64,000 nt of DNA from CBDCUI01 sp965223115 (GTDB lineage Bacteria > Pseudomonadota > Gammaproteobacteria > UBA4575): NCBI GenBank assembly GCA_965223115.1, contig OZ244982.1:2046001-2110000 (forward strand), in the 5' to 3' direction. The notes under the pieces were generated by a model, which saw only the letters and a program-made list of their open reading frames with translations, was not told where the DNA came from and did not search any database. Positions 53,479-61,983 of the stretch are shown here, piece by piece (positions within the stretch are counted from its first letter, which is position 1; each line of letters starts with the position of its first letter). The position numbers and the translations under genes were made by a program.

Positions 53479-53805
53479 TCAATTCATCGTGCTAGACATT
53501 TCTACCATTTCAGAAACTTCGAGTGTGCCGTTAATTTCTAAAAACGGACAAGATTTTGCTGCTTCAAGTGCAGCCTGCATCGATTCAAAGCTAAGGATGC
53601 TCATACCCGACATCAGTGTAGTCGTTCCTGGCTCCACTGTGCCATCTGGATGCACAGTATGGGTATCTTTAAAAGGTATTGCTGGGCTAATAACCGCATC
53701 CCCTAAAGCCGATAACCATCCCTGGTATTTCTTAAAGTGCTTCTTACCTTCTTCAGGGCTGCTAGGTTGATCACCCCCAAGGTAATTAAAAATGTATTTT
53801 GGCAT
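53479..53805 (-). CDS. YCII-related protein
   Basis: The 108-residue protein has the YCII pattern: PKYIFNYLGGDQPSSPEEGKKHFKKYQGWLSALGDAVISP near the N-terminus, then MSILSFESMQAALEAAKSCPFL and SGTLEV-like NGTLEVSEMV. The conserved His/Asp pair of the ferredoxin-like fold is not obvious, and typical YCII lengths of about 95-120 fit. Family members are used as small dimeric domains and some are catalytic. The stop lies just before the next gene's start, so the genes are close-packed. Confidence 0.85.
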   Translation of the reverse strand: MPKYIFNYLGGDQPSSPEEGKKHFKKYQGWLSALGDAVISPAIPFKDTHTVHPDGTVEPGTTTLMSGMSILSFESMQAALEAAKSCPFLEINGTLEVSEMVEMSSTMN

Positions 53806-53914
53806 AATGTCCTCTCAATTCTAGCTTAAATGATACTGTGTTCGACTGATCTGTAATCGGGTCATGGGAAGGGTCTAACTATTACATTACTTGCATATTC
53901 GCTTTGGCAAACGT

Positions 53915-54814
53915 TTAAAGATAATGAATGCCATCTCTGCGTTTATGCAGCTCCGGTTGGCCTTCAGTAACGCTACGTAATCTCGCCTCCACGAGTATGG
54001 CATTCATCAATGCTTGATCCACAACTTCTGGATAAAGTGGATAAAAGCGCGAAACTTCAAGAGCGTGTGCGCGTGCATTAATTTCAAGCTGACTTCGTAC
54101 CTCATGACTCAGGTTGTGTAACATCAATAAGCGTGGTGACTGACGCTTCAGATAGCGTTGGCACAAATCAGTACCATCTTCCTCTTGCCAATCTTCCCTC
54201 AACATAAAGGTTGGAAACGACTCTTCTTCGTTCAAACGCCTAGTAAACCATTTTGCTTTCGGGTTAAAACCAGCCCTCTCAGCAACCAGTCGTTCTAGAC
54301 GATAATTCACGGGTGCAGATGAATATGACTTTTCATCATCAGTCATTTCAATCGGCATCACTGCTGAAGGTAATGCCGTCCATTCAGGATGTGATGGATA
54401 GGCACTCATTTGTTCTGCTTCTCTACAAGAAAATATTAATGCCAGAGGGGATTGATCTTTACTATCTAGCAACCAATATTCAAAGTAATCAGCTGCCGGA
54501 AACGGTAATGAAATATCAGCGAGAAAATCAGTCAACTCCAAAATTCGCTCATCTACAATTTGTCTCTTATCTAGCTCTGAACCAATAGTTTTTTGTCGAA
54601 TTTCACTGTCACTAATATTGACCGCACGCCGATAACGATGATTGATACTTGGGGCATTATTATTTAAATGTGCTGGACCACCATTGCCCGAACGAAGAAA
54701 TTGAATCTCCCAGGTTTGGCCGTCGACGGTTAATGCGCGTGCTCGTTCTGATTCAGCAATTTGTACGAGCCCGTAATAAGGCGTTAAGAGGCGCTGTGAA
54801 TAGGTCTTAATCAT
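53915..54814 (-). CDS. 299-aa hypothetical protein next to the TPR gene
   Basis: I recognise no family. The N-terminus (KTYSQRLLTPYYGLVQIAE) starts like the TPR product (AETLLTPGLG), and WEIQFLRSGNGGPAHL follows near residue 35. The body is acidic, Trp/Tyr-rich and hydrophilic, with FPTFMLREDW and CQRYLKRQSP in the middle and a helical end (SHEVRSQLEINARAHALEVSRFYPLYPEVVDQALMN). No signal peptide or membrane segment. It follows the TPR gene after 11 bases and is presumably its partner. Confidence 0.6.
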   Translation of the reverse strand: MIKTYSQRLLTPYYGLVQIAESERARALTVDGQTWEIQFLRSGNGGPAHLNNNAPSINHRYRRAVNISDSEIRQKTIGSELDKRQIVDERILELTDFLADISLPFPAADYFEYWLLDSKDQSPLALIFSCREAEQMSAYPSHPEWTALPSAVMPIEMTDDEKSYSSAPVNYRLERLVAERAGFNPKAKWFTRRLNEEESFPTFMLREDWQEEDGTDLCQRYLKRQSPRLLMLHNLSHEVRSQLEINARAHALEVSRFYPLYPEVVDQALMNAILVEARLRSVTEGQPELHKRRDGIHYL

Positions 54815-54825
54815 AGCTACTCACA

Positions 54826-55935
54826 TTACACTTGAAGTAGTTGTACTAAATTTTCAGACTGATCCCTGTGCTCTTCGGCCAGTTGCTGATAACGAGTTAA
54901 ATCCGCATTCACAAACAAATTGGCTACCGCGCTAAATTCTGATGCCGCTTTTAATGCCAAATCAACATGATCCGATTCTTCTGCCAAGGCATGCATAGCT
55001 GCAGCACGATTTGCTGTGACCATCGCCCACATCATCGGCACCTCCTGTTGTGGTAAAGCCTTTAAGGTTGCATCATAAATGGGAATTGATTCTTCAAGAG
55101 ATTGAATATCTTCTTCATGTGTGCCTAATGCTTGTAATGCAACCGCTAAATTGTTTTGTGTAATCGCCCAACCGTAAGCTGACTTATCAGGTGTTCGTTC
55201 TGCCATGGCATTACGCATCACGACTACAGCCTGCTCTAAAGTGCGGGGCCCTCTTCGATGTACCCCCAACAAACAAAGTACATTACCTACACTACACAGC
55301 ACTGCGGCCCAATCATCTGGATGTTCTTCTCTTTTCAAAGCGGTAGAAGCTTGTTTATAGATTTCACCTGCCTGCTTTAACAAGTTTAGATCATCCTCAA
55401 GTTGCCCAAGCGTTTGCAAAACCACACCTAGACCATATTGAGTGCTTGCCCACTCATATGGAGTTTCCTCAAAAGTACGCGCTTGCAGTGCTTGTTCATA
55501 AGACATGGCAGCTTGCTCTAGAAAATGTGTACTACCACTACGCTGCCCAATGAAACCCATAACGTCTCCAATATTATGGTGTATAGCCGACCACATAACA
55601 GGGTCGTCTTTTTTATCGACCTCCATTTGCAAGCCTTGAAAAAGTTCGATTGCTTGCTGGAAGACATGAGCACCACCCAATCTTAGTTCTCTAACATCTG
55701 CTGTATCGACTAAAGTATTTTGCGAATTTGCCCACTCAATCAATGTTTCTTTATTCGGAGATAACACAAAGAATGTTTCATCATAACGATCAATAGCCTG
55801 AGAAAGTGCGCCACGAACTGGTGATTCACTATCGAGAAGATCAATTAAATGCTGTGTTTTATTTTGGAAACGCCATGCCATCGGTACACCCAGACCTGGA
55901 GTTAACAGTGTTTCAGCATATAAATTTTGAGGCAA
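54826..55935 (-). CDS. TPR-repeat protein
   Basis: The 369-residue protein is built of helical repeats. Segments ending YEWASTQYGLGVVLQTLG (about 170), DDWAAVLCSVGNVLCLLG (about 215), YGWAITQNNLAVALQALG (about 265) and MMWAMVTANRAAAMHALA (about 315) show the same W-A-x-x-x-x-N-L...L repeat, seen in TPR proteins of the FGD or Sel1-like style. The start is a TTG at 55935 with GGAG eight bases upstream. It is cytosolic and probably a scaffold. It sits immediately after the inverted-repeat element. Confidence 0.75.
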   Translation of the reverse strand: MPQNLYAETLLTPGLGVPMAWRFQNKTQHLIDLLDSESPVRGALSQAIDRYDETFFVLSPNKETLIEWANSQNTLVDTADVRELRLGGAHVFQQAIELFQGLQMEVDKKDDPVMWSAIHHNIGDVMGFIGQRSGSTHFLEQAAMSYEQALQARTFEETPYEWASTQYGLGVVLQTLGQLEDDLNLLKQAGEIYKQASTALKREEHPDDWAAVLCSVGNVLCLLGVHRRGPRTLEQAVVVMRNAMAERTPDKSAYGWAITQNNLAVALQALGTHEEDIQSLEESIPIYDATLKALPQQEVPMMWAMVTANRAAAMHALAEESDHVDLALKAASEFSAVANLFVNADLTRYQQLAEEHRDQSENLVQLLQV

Positions 55936-55978
55936 AGTATTACTCCATCAGACCAACATTAGTAATTAATAAGAAACG

Positions 55979-56122
55979 AGAACCTATCTCAAAATTGAAG
56001 ATTTTCTGTTTAGGTTAGACCCGAGCTTTTTGAGAAGCACAGTGTACATGCTAGTACATGAGTATTTGAGAAAAGCGAGAACGACACATAAGCAGAAAAA
56101 GATTTATTTTGAGATAGATTCT
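55979..56122. repeat. Imperfect inverted-repeat element of about 145 bases (MITE-like)
   Basis: The ends are near-perfect inverted copies: 55979-55995 (AGAACCTATCTCAAAAT) and the reverse complement of 56106-56122 (AGAATCTATCTCAAAAT), 16 of 17 identical. Further in, GAAGATTTTCTGTTTA pairs roughly with the complement of TAAGCAGAAAAAGATT, and CGAGCTTTTTGAGA pairs with TTGAGAAAAGCGAG. The whole can fold into one long hairpin with a loop at GTACATGCTAGTAC. Its right end reaches the stop codon of the SlyD-like gene. No transposase is present. It is a candidate MITE or palindromic repeat; other copies in the genome would test this. Confidence 0.6.
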
Positions 56123-56660
56123 AATTTAGAGGTTGTACTTTTTGATTTGTGCCTACAATTTCACTGATATCCGGCTCAGCACCAACAGGACCACCCGCTT
56201 CAATTTCTTCATCAGTAGCATCGCGAACCGTAAGAATCTGAAGTTTGAAAATAACTTCACGACCACAGAGTGGATTGTTGCCGTCAATGGTAACCGACTT
56301 TTCGTCGACTCGAGTCACAAGAAAACTTTTTGTTTGGCCATGCTCATTTTCCATCAGAATCGACATACCTACTTCACGATATTCTTCAGGGACGTTATCA
56401 ATATGATCAATAACTACTAAAGATTCATCACGAGGACCGTATAGCTTATTACAGTCAATGGGCACCTCAATCACATCGCCGGCAACCTTTCCTTCCAGTT
56501 CTGCAGTCACTTGTGGCGCGAGGGCTTCAGTGACACCATGAATATAGCCAATCGGAAATTCTACTTCTGTAAGAACAGCTTCAGTTTTTGAATCGATTAC
56601 TTTGTATTTCAGCTCGACAAATTTACCTTCAGAAACTATGTTCTCAATGATGTTGCTCAT
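56121..56660 (-). CDS. FKBP-type peptidyl-prolyl isomerase, SlyD-like
   Basis: The 179-residue protein has the SlyD layout. GKFVELKYKVIDSKTEAVL is followed by PIGYIHGVTEALAPQVTAELEGKVAGDVIEVPIDCNKLYGPRDESLVVIDHIDNVPEE, which contains the FKBP region with the insert-in-flap domain, and NPLCGREVIFKLQILTVRDATDEEI closes the barrel. It lacks the His/Cys-rich metal tail of E. coli SlyD. It catalyses proline cis-trans isomerisation and may chaperone nascent or redox proteins. Its position after the apr operon is suggestive of a role in iron-sulfur flavoprotein maturation (inference). Confidence 0.88.
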   Translation of the reverse strand: MSNIIENIVSEGKFVELKYKVIDSKTEAVLTEVEFPIGYIHGVTEALAPQVTAELEGKVAGDVIEVPIDCNKLYGPRDESLVVIDHIDNVPEEYREVGMSILMENEHGQTKSFLVTRVDEKSVTIDGNNPLCGREVIFKLQILTVRDATDEEIEAGGPVGAEPDISEIVGTNQKVQPLN

Positions 56661-56694
56661 AATTTATATACTCAGCTGTGACTTTTACTTCTAT

Positions 56695-57045
56695 TCAGAA
56701 TATCGAGGCAGCAAATATTCTGACTTCACCTTTTTCATACCCCAATACCATGCGTCCTAGCCATTCACCTGCTTTTTTGGTGCTGGTTACACGATATAAA
56801 ACCGTCACATGCTCTCCACGACGAATAAGGCCAAGGTAGTCATAGTCTGTATTTAAGTTTCTTGTCAGGTCGCTCCTGGCAAATTGTTTACCAACTTCTA
56901 CTTCATTAAGTCCAAGCAGTAAATCATAGGAAAACTTACGAATAAATTTTCCATATTCACCTTCGTTGGAATACTTAATAAGGTCGTCCCACATCGGGTG
57001 TGCAATTTCCAGGATTTCATCATCTGTCTTTTCAATAATGTTCAT
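56695..57045 (-). CDS. 116-aa conserved hypothetical protein downstream of aprA
   Basis: The product is acidic and helical at the N-terminus (NIIEKTDDEILEIAHPMWDDLIKYSNEGEYGKFIRKFS), then strand-rich (DYLGLIRRGEHVTVLYRVTSTKKAGEWLGRMVLGYEKGEVRIFAASIF). That order, helices then beta sheet, is that of small NTF2-like alpha-plus-beta proteins, but I claim no family. There is no signal peptide. It is separated from aprA by two terminator hairpins, so readthrough or its own promoter must supply transcripts. Confidence 0.65.
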   Translation of the reverse strand: MNIIEKTDDEILEIAHPMWDDLIKYSNEGEYGKFIRKFSYDLLLGLNEVEVGKQFARSDLTRNLNTDYDYLGLIRRGEHVTVLYRVTSTKKAGEWLGRMVLGYEKGEVRIFAASIF

Positions 57046-57096
57046 TTGACACTCTATAGCAGCTTTTGCAAAAAAGTTTTTGTGGCTTCATAAATG

Positions 57097-57126
57097 AAAA
57101 AAGACCAACAGTTGTTGATCTTTTTT
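57097..57126 (-). terminator. Second terminator after the apr operon
   Basis: A 13 or 14-bp near-perfect stem with A and T flanks (AAAAAAGACCAACA paired to TGTTGATCTTTTTT, one G-U) lies between aprA and the 56695-57045 gene. It can serve transcription in both directions. Confidence 0.85.
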
Positions 57127-57142
57127 CTGTAATCAGGACAAA

Positions 57143-57164
57143 AGACTCCTACAAATAGGAGTCT
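57143..57164 (-). terminator. First terminator after aprA
   Basis: An 8-bp perfect stem (AGACTCCT / AGGAGTCT, loop ACAAAT) begins 14 bases after the aprA stop. Read on the minus strand it is followed by TTTTGT. With the next hairpin it forms a tandem terminator. Confidence 0.8.
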
Positions 57165-57178
57165 TAAAATTCCGTGAT

Positions 57179-59059
57179 TTAAGCAGCTTTTTCCTCTTCA
57201 TCACCTACCAAGTGATAACAAGGTGCCTTCTCCATCGTGTACTCACCGGTTTTTGGATCACGACGAGAAACCGTTAGCACATGCCAGTTTTGGTCGTCCA
57301 CTTTCATGAAGTCACCACGGTAATAATATCCCGGCCAACGGGTTTCCTTACGGAATAAGGTGTGTTGCAAGACCGCCTCTGAAGAGAGAGTACGATGTTT
57401 CAACTCCCATGCACGTAATAGTTCATGGATATTCTCTGCAGCAATCTTCTCAAGGTCTTCTGTAAGTGTCTTGATTTTCTTCAAACCGATATTAAGCAAC
57501 TTTTCGTTAGTCATATAGCTGACGGTTACACCACCACAATACTCGTCCATCAGCTTCTGCAAGCGATCAAGACCCTGACGTGGGTTAATATAATTTGGGT
57601 TAACACTTCCTGCAGTGATCTCATTGCGATAGATTCTGTAATGCTCCATCGGCTTGTAGATCTCTGCTTTGCGGCGATCAATCTGTTCCTGAGAAACCTT
57701 GATGCCTTCTGCTTTACCGTCGTCAATATACTGGCAGGCCGCCTTGGCAGCGAGCCGTCCTTCGGTGAAAGAACCGGAAGAAAATGCGTGTGGCGTACCA
57801 CCGGCAGCATCACCTGCACCAAAAAGACCTTCAACCGTAGTCATACGGTTATAGCCCCAGTAGTACTCAGGTGGTGACAAATCTTTGGGGCCTGAAACCC
57901 ATGCACCGCAACCGGTAGCATGTGAACCCATTACATAAGGCTCTGATGTAGTGAGCTCAGGATTCTCATACTTTGGATCTACGTCTGTAGCTGCCCAAAG
58001 TACTGCCTGACCCACTGTCATGCCCAAGAAGTTGTGCCAACCAATCTCTTCTAGGTGAGGATCTTGAAAGGCTTCCATGGTTACCATGTGAATCGGACCA
58101 CGACCTGCATTTACCTCAGAGATGAACGCGTGGTTACGCAGACAAGTAGGAATTGGACGATGAGTTAAGTGCGAAACTTCCGGATCCAGGTATTCCTTAC
58201 CCACCATCTCCTGAGTTGATGGCCACCACTTGGATTCAAACTCTTCTCCCAAACCATTTTGTGTGTAGGTCTTCAGATGCAAGAAGTAGGCACCCACTGG
58301 ACCGTAACCATCCTTGAAACGTGCTAATACAATACGGTTCTCCATCTGTGTCATCTTGGCACCTGCTTCAATCAGCAAGCCATAGGCTGAGCCCGATGAC
58401 CATGGCGCATACCAGACACGACCTGCACCTTCACCTACTGAACGTGGTTTATAGATATTCGAGGCACCACCGGCTGCACAAATAACGGTTTTAGATTTGA
58501 ATACGTGATAGTTACCAGTACGTACATTGAAGCCAACAGCCCCTGCAACACGATTTTCTTTTGCTTCATCCATTAATAGATGAGTTACGCAGATACGGTT
58601 GAATACCTTGTCAGCTGATTTCTTTGCAGCTCCAGACACAATAGGCTTGTAGGACTCACCATGAATCATGATCTGCCATCGTCCTTCACGCTGATAAGCA
58701 CCCGTCTTAGGGTTACGCATTAATGGTAGGCCCCATTCTTCGAATTGGTGAACCGCGGAATCAACATGACGCGCCATATCAAACAGCAGATCTTCACGAA
58801 CCATGCCCATCAAGTCGATACGTGCATAACGGACATGATCTTCAGGATTATTCTCACCAAAACGGGTTCCCATATAAGTGTTGATCGCATAAAGCCCCTG
58901 CGCTACGGCACCGGAACGGTCAATATTAGCCTTCTCGGCAATTACGATATTCTTGTCCTGACCCCAATATCTGGCCTCAAAGGCAGCGCCCGTGCCTGCC
59001 ATACCAGCACCCGCTACTAGGATGTCAATATTGTCTTCAACAATAGTTTTATAAGCCAT
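57179..59059 (-). CDS. aprA: Adenylylsulfate reductase alpha subunit
   Basis: The 626-residue flavoprotein starts with the FAD Rossmann motif VAGAGMAGTGAAFEARYWG near residue 14. Family signatures follow: NTYMGTRFGENNPEDHVRYARIDLMGMVREDL, GEGAGRVWYAPWSSGSAYGL, VTMEAFQDPHLEEIGWHNFLGMTVGQ and GAGDAAGGTPHAFSSGSFTEGRLAAKAACQY near 420-450. It forms the catalytic subunit of APS reductase, which in sulfur oxidisers works in the direction sulfite plus AMP to APS, releasing two electrons. Its start shares one base with the aprB stop. It is the last gene of the aprMBA unit and has two terminators behind it. Confidence 0.97.
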   Translation of the reverse strand: MAYKTIVEDNIDILVAGAGMAGTGAAFEARYWGQDKNIVIAEKANIDRSGAVAQGLYAINTYMGTRFGENNPEDHVRYARIDLMGMVREDLLFDMARHVDSAVHQFEEWGLPLMRNPKTGAYQREGRWQIMIHGESYKPIVSGAAKKSADKVFNRICVTHLLMDEAKENRVAGAVGFNVRTGNYHVFKSKTVICAAGGASNIYKPRSVGEGAGRVWYAPWSSGSAYGLLIEAGAKMTQMENRIVLARFKDGYGPVGAYFLHLKTYTQNGLGEEFESKWWPSTQEMVGKEYLDPEVSHLTHRPIPTCLRNHAFISEVNAGRGPIHMVTMEAFQDPHLEEIGWHNFLGMTVGQAVLWAATDVDPKYENPELTTSEPYVMGSHATGCGAWVSGPKDLSPPEYYWGYNRMTTVEGLFGAGDAAGGTPHAFSSGSFTEGRLAAKAACQYIDDGKAEGIKVSQEQIDRRKAEIYKPMEHYRIYRNEITAGSVNPNYINPRQGLDRLQKLMDEYCGGVTVSYMTNEKLLNIGLKKIKTLTEDLEKIAAENIHELLRAWELKHRTLSSEAVLQHTLFRKETRWPGYYYRGDFMKVDDQNWHVLTVSRRDPKTGEYTMEKAPCYHLVGDEEEKAA

Positions 59060-59541
59060 TAGTAGTACACCCCTTCTTTCATCTTCAAGTCATTCGACTC
59101 AAGCGTGTGAATATCTCCGTCATCCATGCGAATATATTTTGGCTCGTTGAAAAGTAATTGACTCTCGCGCATTTCCTTACTTGGTGCTGCTTCTTTGCTC
59201 AGTTGAGGAATAGCCGTACCCCAAGGTTTTGTCGTGATGGGTGCCAGCAAGTTCATATCTTTTTTACCGTTACGGGACTTGATGCGCCAGGCTATGACGC
59301 CTTTTTCCTCATCACGGATTACTCTTACCGAGTGACCCAATGGGGCGAAGTCTGCATAACCACGAACGTCAATCGCGTTGTGGGGGCAAGCCTTAACACA
59401 GGAGTAGCACTCCCAGCACATGTTCGGTTCAATGTTATAAGCACGTCGGGTAGTTGTGTCGATGTGCATGATGTCTGAAGGGCAGATATCAACACAATGT
59501 CCACATCCATCGCAACGAGTCATATATACGAAAGTAGGCAT
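59059..59541 (-). CDS. aprB: Adenylylsulfate reductase beta subunit
   Basis: With the ATG at 59541 (GAGAGAAATT as ribosome site) the product is 160 residues. Two 4Fe-4S motifs are visible: RCDGCGHCVDICPSDIMH near residues 8-25 and MCWECYSCVKACPHNAID near 40-57, with the C-terminal tail VRGYADFAPLGHSV wrapping round the alpha subunit as in known AprB. It passes electrons from AprA's FAD to the membrane partner. A ten-codon upstream extension to 59571 starts with TTG and is not conserved. Confidence 0.96.
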   Translation of the reverse strand: MPTFVYMTRCDGCGHCVDICPSDIMHIDTTTRRAYNIEPNMCWECYSCVKACPHNAIDVRGYADFAPLGHSVRVIRDEEKGVIAWRIKSRNGKKDMNLLAPITTKPWGTAIPQLSKEAAPSKEMRESQLLFNEPKYIRMDDGDIHTLESNDLKMKEGVYY

Positions 59542-59577
59542 AATTTCTCTCTCTATAAATATTCGATACAAATAAAA

Positions 59578-60426
59578 TTAATAATGGCGCGGGGCTTCGC
59601 TTTTAATTCCAAGCCCCATGTAAGATGGATTTTTGCCCATATATTCAGGGATATCTGGATATCTCTCCTGTAGGGCGGGATCTGAAAGCTCTCCTATTTC
59701 GGGTAAATTCTCGTATGAGCCATCAGCCTCAATGCAACGCTTCTGATAAGCCGCTGCAGGCTTGAAGAACATGTGAGCAAACTTAGACCAAAAAACCGTG
59801 CTGAACAAGACAGTGGCAGAAGCAATGAACAGTACAAGGAAGATCATATTCAGTACACCACCACCCAATGTAGCGGACCATAGCAATGCGAAAGTACCCA
59901 TGCTAATTAAGCCAACAATGAAAATGTCACCACGACCGTTGAAGTTGTACCACTTCACGCCTTCAGAAGAGACATCTACACGGATGAAAAACCAGAACCA
60001 ATAGCCACCTAGGCATAACATAATTGCACCAAGGTGCCATAAAACAGTCAAAATTGTTGGTGCATCAACCTGAGAAGCATAACCAAAAATCAACCATGCA
60101 GTGGTTGCTACAAAAATAACGAAACCATACATGGTCAGCAGATGGGACAAGCGACGATTTGGTCTGCATGCAAATTCAGCCGAGGTTAAAACCTCATTAG
60201 CCACTGTGGCTACAGCTAGCGATGCCTTTTCTCCACCACTTAACGTACGCTTCGCATTCTTTTTAGCCTTCTCTGCATTTTCGAAGAAATACTGGGCACT
60301 CTTTTTGTGCGCCATATCTAGAATCGTACCTATGATAACCAAAATAAACATCAGCACGACGTACCACTGCAAGGCTGAAGGTGAAATTAATGCCGAGAGT
60401 TCGGCGAAAGGATTTGTGGTGAACAT
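59578..60426 (-). CDS. aprM: AprM, membrane anchor of APS reductase
   Basis: The 282-residue protein has about six hydrophobic segments (20-40, 92-112, 125-150, 170-192, 196-215 and one weaker). RRLSHLLTMYGFVIFVATTAWLIFGYA and GAIMLCLGGYWFWFFIRVD carry the conserved His that would bind heme b. It matches AprM, which replaces the QmoABC complex as the quinone-linked partner in many phototrophic and chemotrophic sulfur oxidisers. The order aprM-aprB-aprA is that of Allochromatium vinosum. The next gene starts 37 bases after the stop. Confidence 0.9.
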   Translation of the reverse strand: MFTTNPFAELSALISPSALQWYVVLMFILVIIGTILDMAHKKSAQYFFENAEKAKKNAKRTLSGGEKASLAVATVANEVLTSAEFACRPNRRLSHLLTMYGFVIFVATTAWLIFGYASQVDAPTILTVLWHLGAIMLCLGGYWFWFFIRVDVSSEGVKWYNFNGRGDIFIVGLISMGTFALLWSATLGGGVLNMIFLVLFIASATVLFSTVFWSKFAHMFFKPAAAYQKRCIEADGSYENLPEIGELSDPALQERYPDIPEYMGKNPSYMGLGIKSEAPRHY

Positions 60427-61013
60427 TAATCTGGAACCCCGCTAAGGTTGTTGTTTAAAAGTATTAAGGGGGGCGTAATTCTGATAGTGATTCTGCAACA
60501 ATTCAACATAAATTAAATTATGGGCGTTTTAAGTAACCTTATAGCCAGACCTGCTAAGCTATTGATTTATACATACGACTTTAAAAATTTTATAACTACA
60601 CTCATAAACTTATTAAATCACCTTAACACTCAACAAAGTTGCTATAACAATATAAATATTTAGAGTTTTAATAAGGGTATTAATATTTAGCAAAGCTAGC
60701 TAATTTTATCCTTTTGAAAAATTAGCATTACAAAATTTGTTGTTACTATCTCACCCCGTTAAGTACCAATCTATTCAACCATTTTTTATGCTTATATAAT
60801 TTAATAGTTTTGATTCAACAGTTTAAAAAACTTATATGCAACAATTAAGTAGGAATTTAATTATTCAATAACAAAATCAGAATTATTCAGCACTTAAAAT
60901 CGCTATTTATTTTAGACCTTATTCCAATCAACCTAAATTTATGCGCTTAGGCTTGCGCCTTAGTTTGATTAAAGTTAGGGTCAAACACTTATAATAGCCA
61001 CCAATAAAACACC
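60427..61013. other. Divergent promoter region of aprM and the cbbQ-like gene
   Basis: This AT-rich region of about 590 bases holds no protein-like open frame. It must contain the promoter of the apr operon leftward and of the ATPase gene rightward. No riboswitch or tRNA was recognised. A near-consensus promoter is listed separately close to the right end. Confidence 0.5.
60965..60995 (+). promoter_or_regulatory. Possible sigma-70 promoter of the cbbQ-like gene
   Basis: TTGATT at 60965-60970 and TATAAT at 60990-60995 are separated by 19 bases, slightly longer than ideal. A start of transcription near 61002 would leave a leader of only about 12 bases with no obvious Shine-Dalgarno before ATG 61014. 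Confidence 0.4.
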
Positions 61014-61826
61014 ATGGAAGCCAAGTCATTTAAGCCTGAAGAATACTACATCGAAAACGAGCCTTATTACGAATCTGTCAATGATGAGATCGAGGTTTTT
61101 GAAGCGGCTTACAATAACCAGCTACCTGTTTTACTAAAAGGCCCCACGGGTTGTGGTAAAACTCGATTCATGGAGTATATGAGTTGGAAACTAAAGCACT
61201 CTTTAATCACTGTCTCCTGCCATGATGATTTAACAGCTTCAGATCTTGTTGGTCGCTATTTAGTTACTGGTGGTGAAACCGTATGGGTTGACGGACCTCT
61301 GGCACGTTCAGTACGTGCAGGGAGTATTTGCTATCTGGATGAAATTGTAGAAGCACGTAAAGATACTACCGTCGTCATCCACCCCTTATGTGACGATCGC
61401 CGTGTATTACCCATGGAAAAGCTTGGTGAATTATTAGAGGCTCCACCCGAATTTTGCATGGCGATTTCTTATAATCCTGGATATCAAAGTGTCTTAAAAG
61501 ATTTAAAACAAAGTACCCGCCAGCGTTTTGTTGCATTGGAATTTAATTATCCTGACTCATCCACTGAGCAAAAGATTATAGAAAAAGAGACCGGTGTTGA
61601 TAGCAACACTGCGAAACAACTTGTTAAGTTTGCACAAATGACACGCAACTTAAAAGGCAGTGGTTTAGATGAGGGTGCAAGTACACGTTTACTTGTTCAC
61701 GCTGGCAAATTAATTGTTACGGGTGTAAATCCCGTTACTGCCTGTTCTAGTTGTATCTCGCAAGCGCTTACCGATGATTCAGAAATGTTAGCGGCTGTTA
61801 ATGAACTCAGCTCATCAGTTTTTTGA
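61014..61826 (+). CDS. cbbQ: CbbQ/NorQ-type MoxR AAA ATPase
   Basis: The 270-residue length and motifs fit CbbQ: Walker A GPTGCGKT at 43-50, VSCHDDLTASDLVGRYL near 70-87, Walker B ICYLDEIVEARKDTT near 107-121, and ISYNPGYQSVLKDLKQSTRQRFVALEFNYP near 150-180. CbbQ with CbbO (a VWA protein) activates Rubisco; the related NorQ acts with NorD on nitric oxide reductase. Neither cbbO, norD nor Rubisco is adjacent, and the downstream gene is convergent, so the partner must be elsewhere. It diverges from the apr operon. Confidence 0.85.
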   Translation: MEAKSFKPEEYYIENEPYYESVNDEIEVFEAAYNNQLPVLLKGPTGCGKTRFMEYMSWKLKHSLITVSCHDDLTASDLVGRYLVTGGETVWVDGPLARSVRAGSICYLDEIVEARKDTTVVIHPLCDDRRVLPMEKLGELLEAPPEFCMAISYNPGYQSVLKDLKQSTRQRFVALEFNYPDSSTEQKIIEKETGVDSNTAKQLVKFAQMTRNLKGSGLDEGASTRLLVHAGKLIVTGVNPVTACSSCISQALTDDSEMLAAVNELSSSVF

Positions 61827-61983
61827 TTTTACATTCAGCACAGTAGTACATTATTTTTTCTTTTAAATAAGCCTAGTAAGGCTAAATAACATCGTACAAA
61901 TTCTGCATTTACTTTCAAAAATAACAACTATGTTTATTTCGATTAGTAGCAATTTATTAAGCAAATAAATTCAGCTTAATAAG

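Noticed and set aside
55800..56018. Plus-strand 70-codon frame across the TPR gene start
   Set aside because: Shadow of the TPR gene and the inverted-repeat element, with no protein-like features.
57425..57877. Plus-strand 150-codon frame opposite aprA
   Set aside because: Antisense shadow of aprA; no motif.
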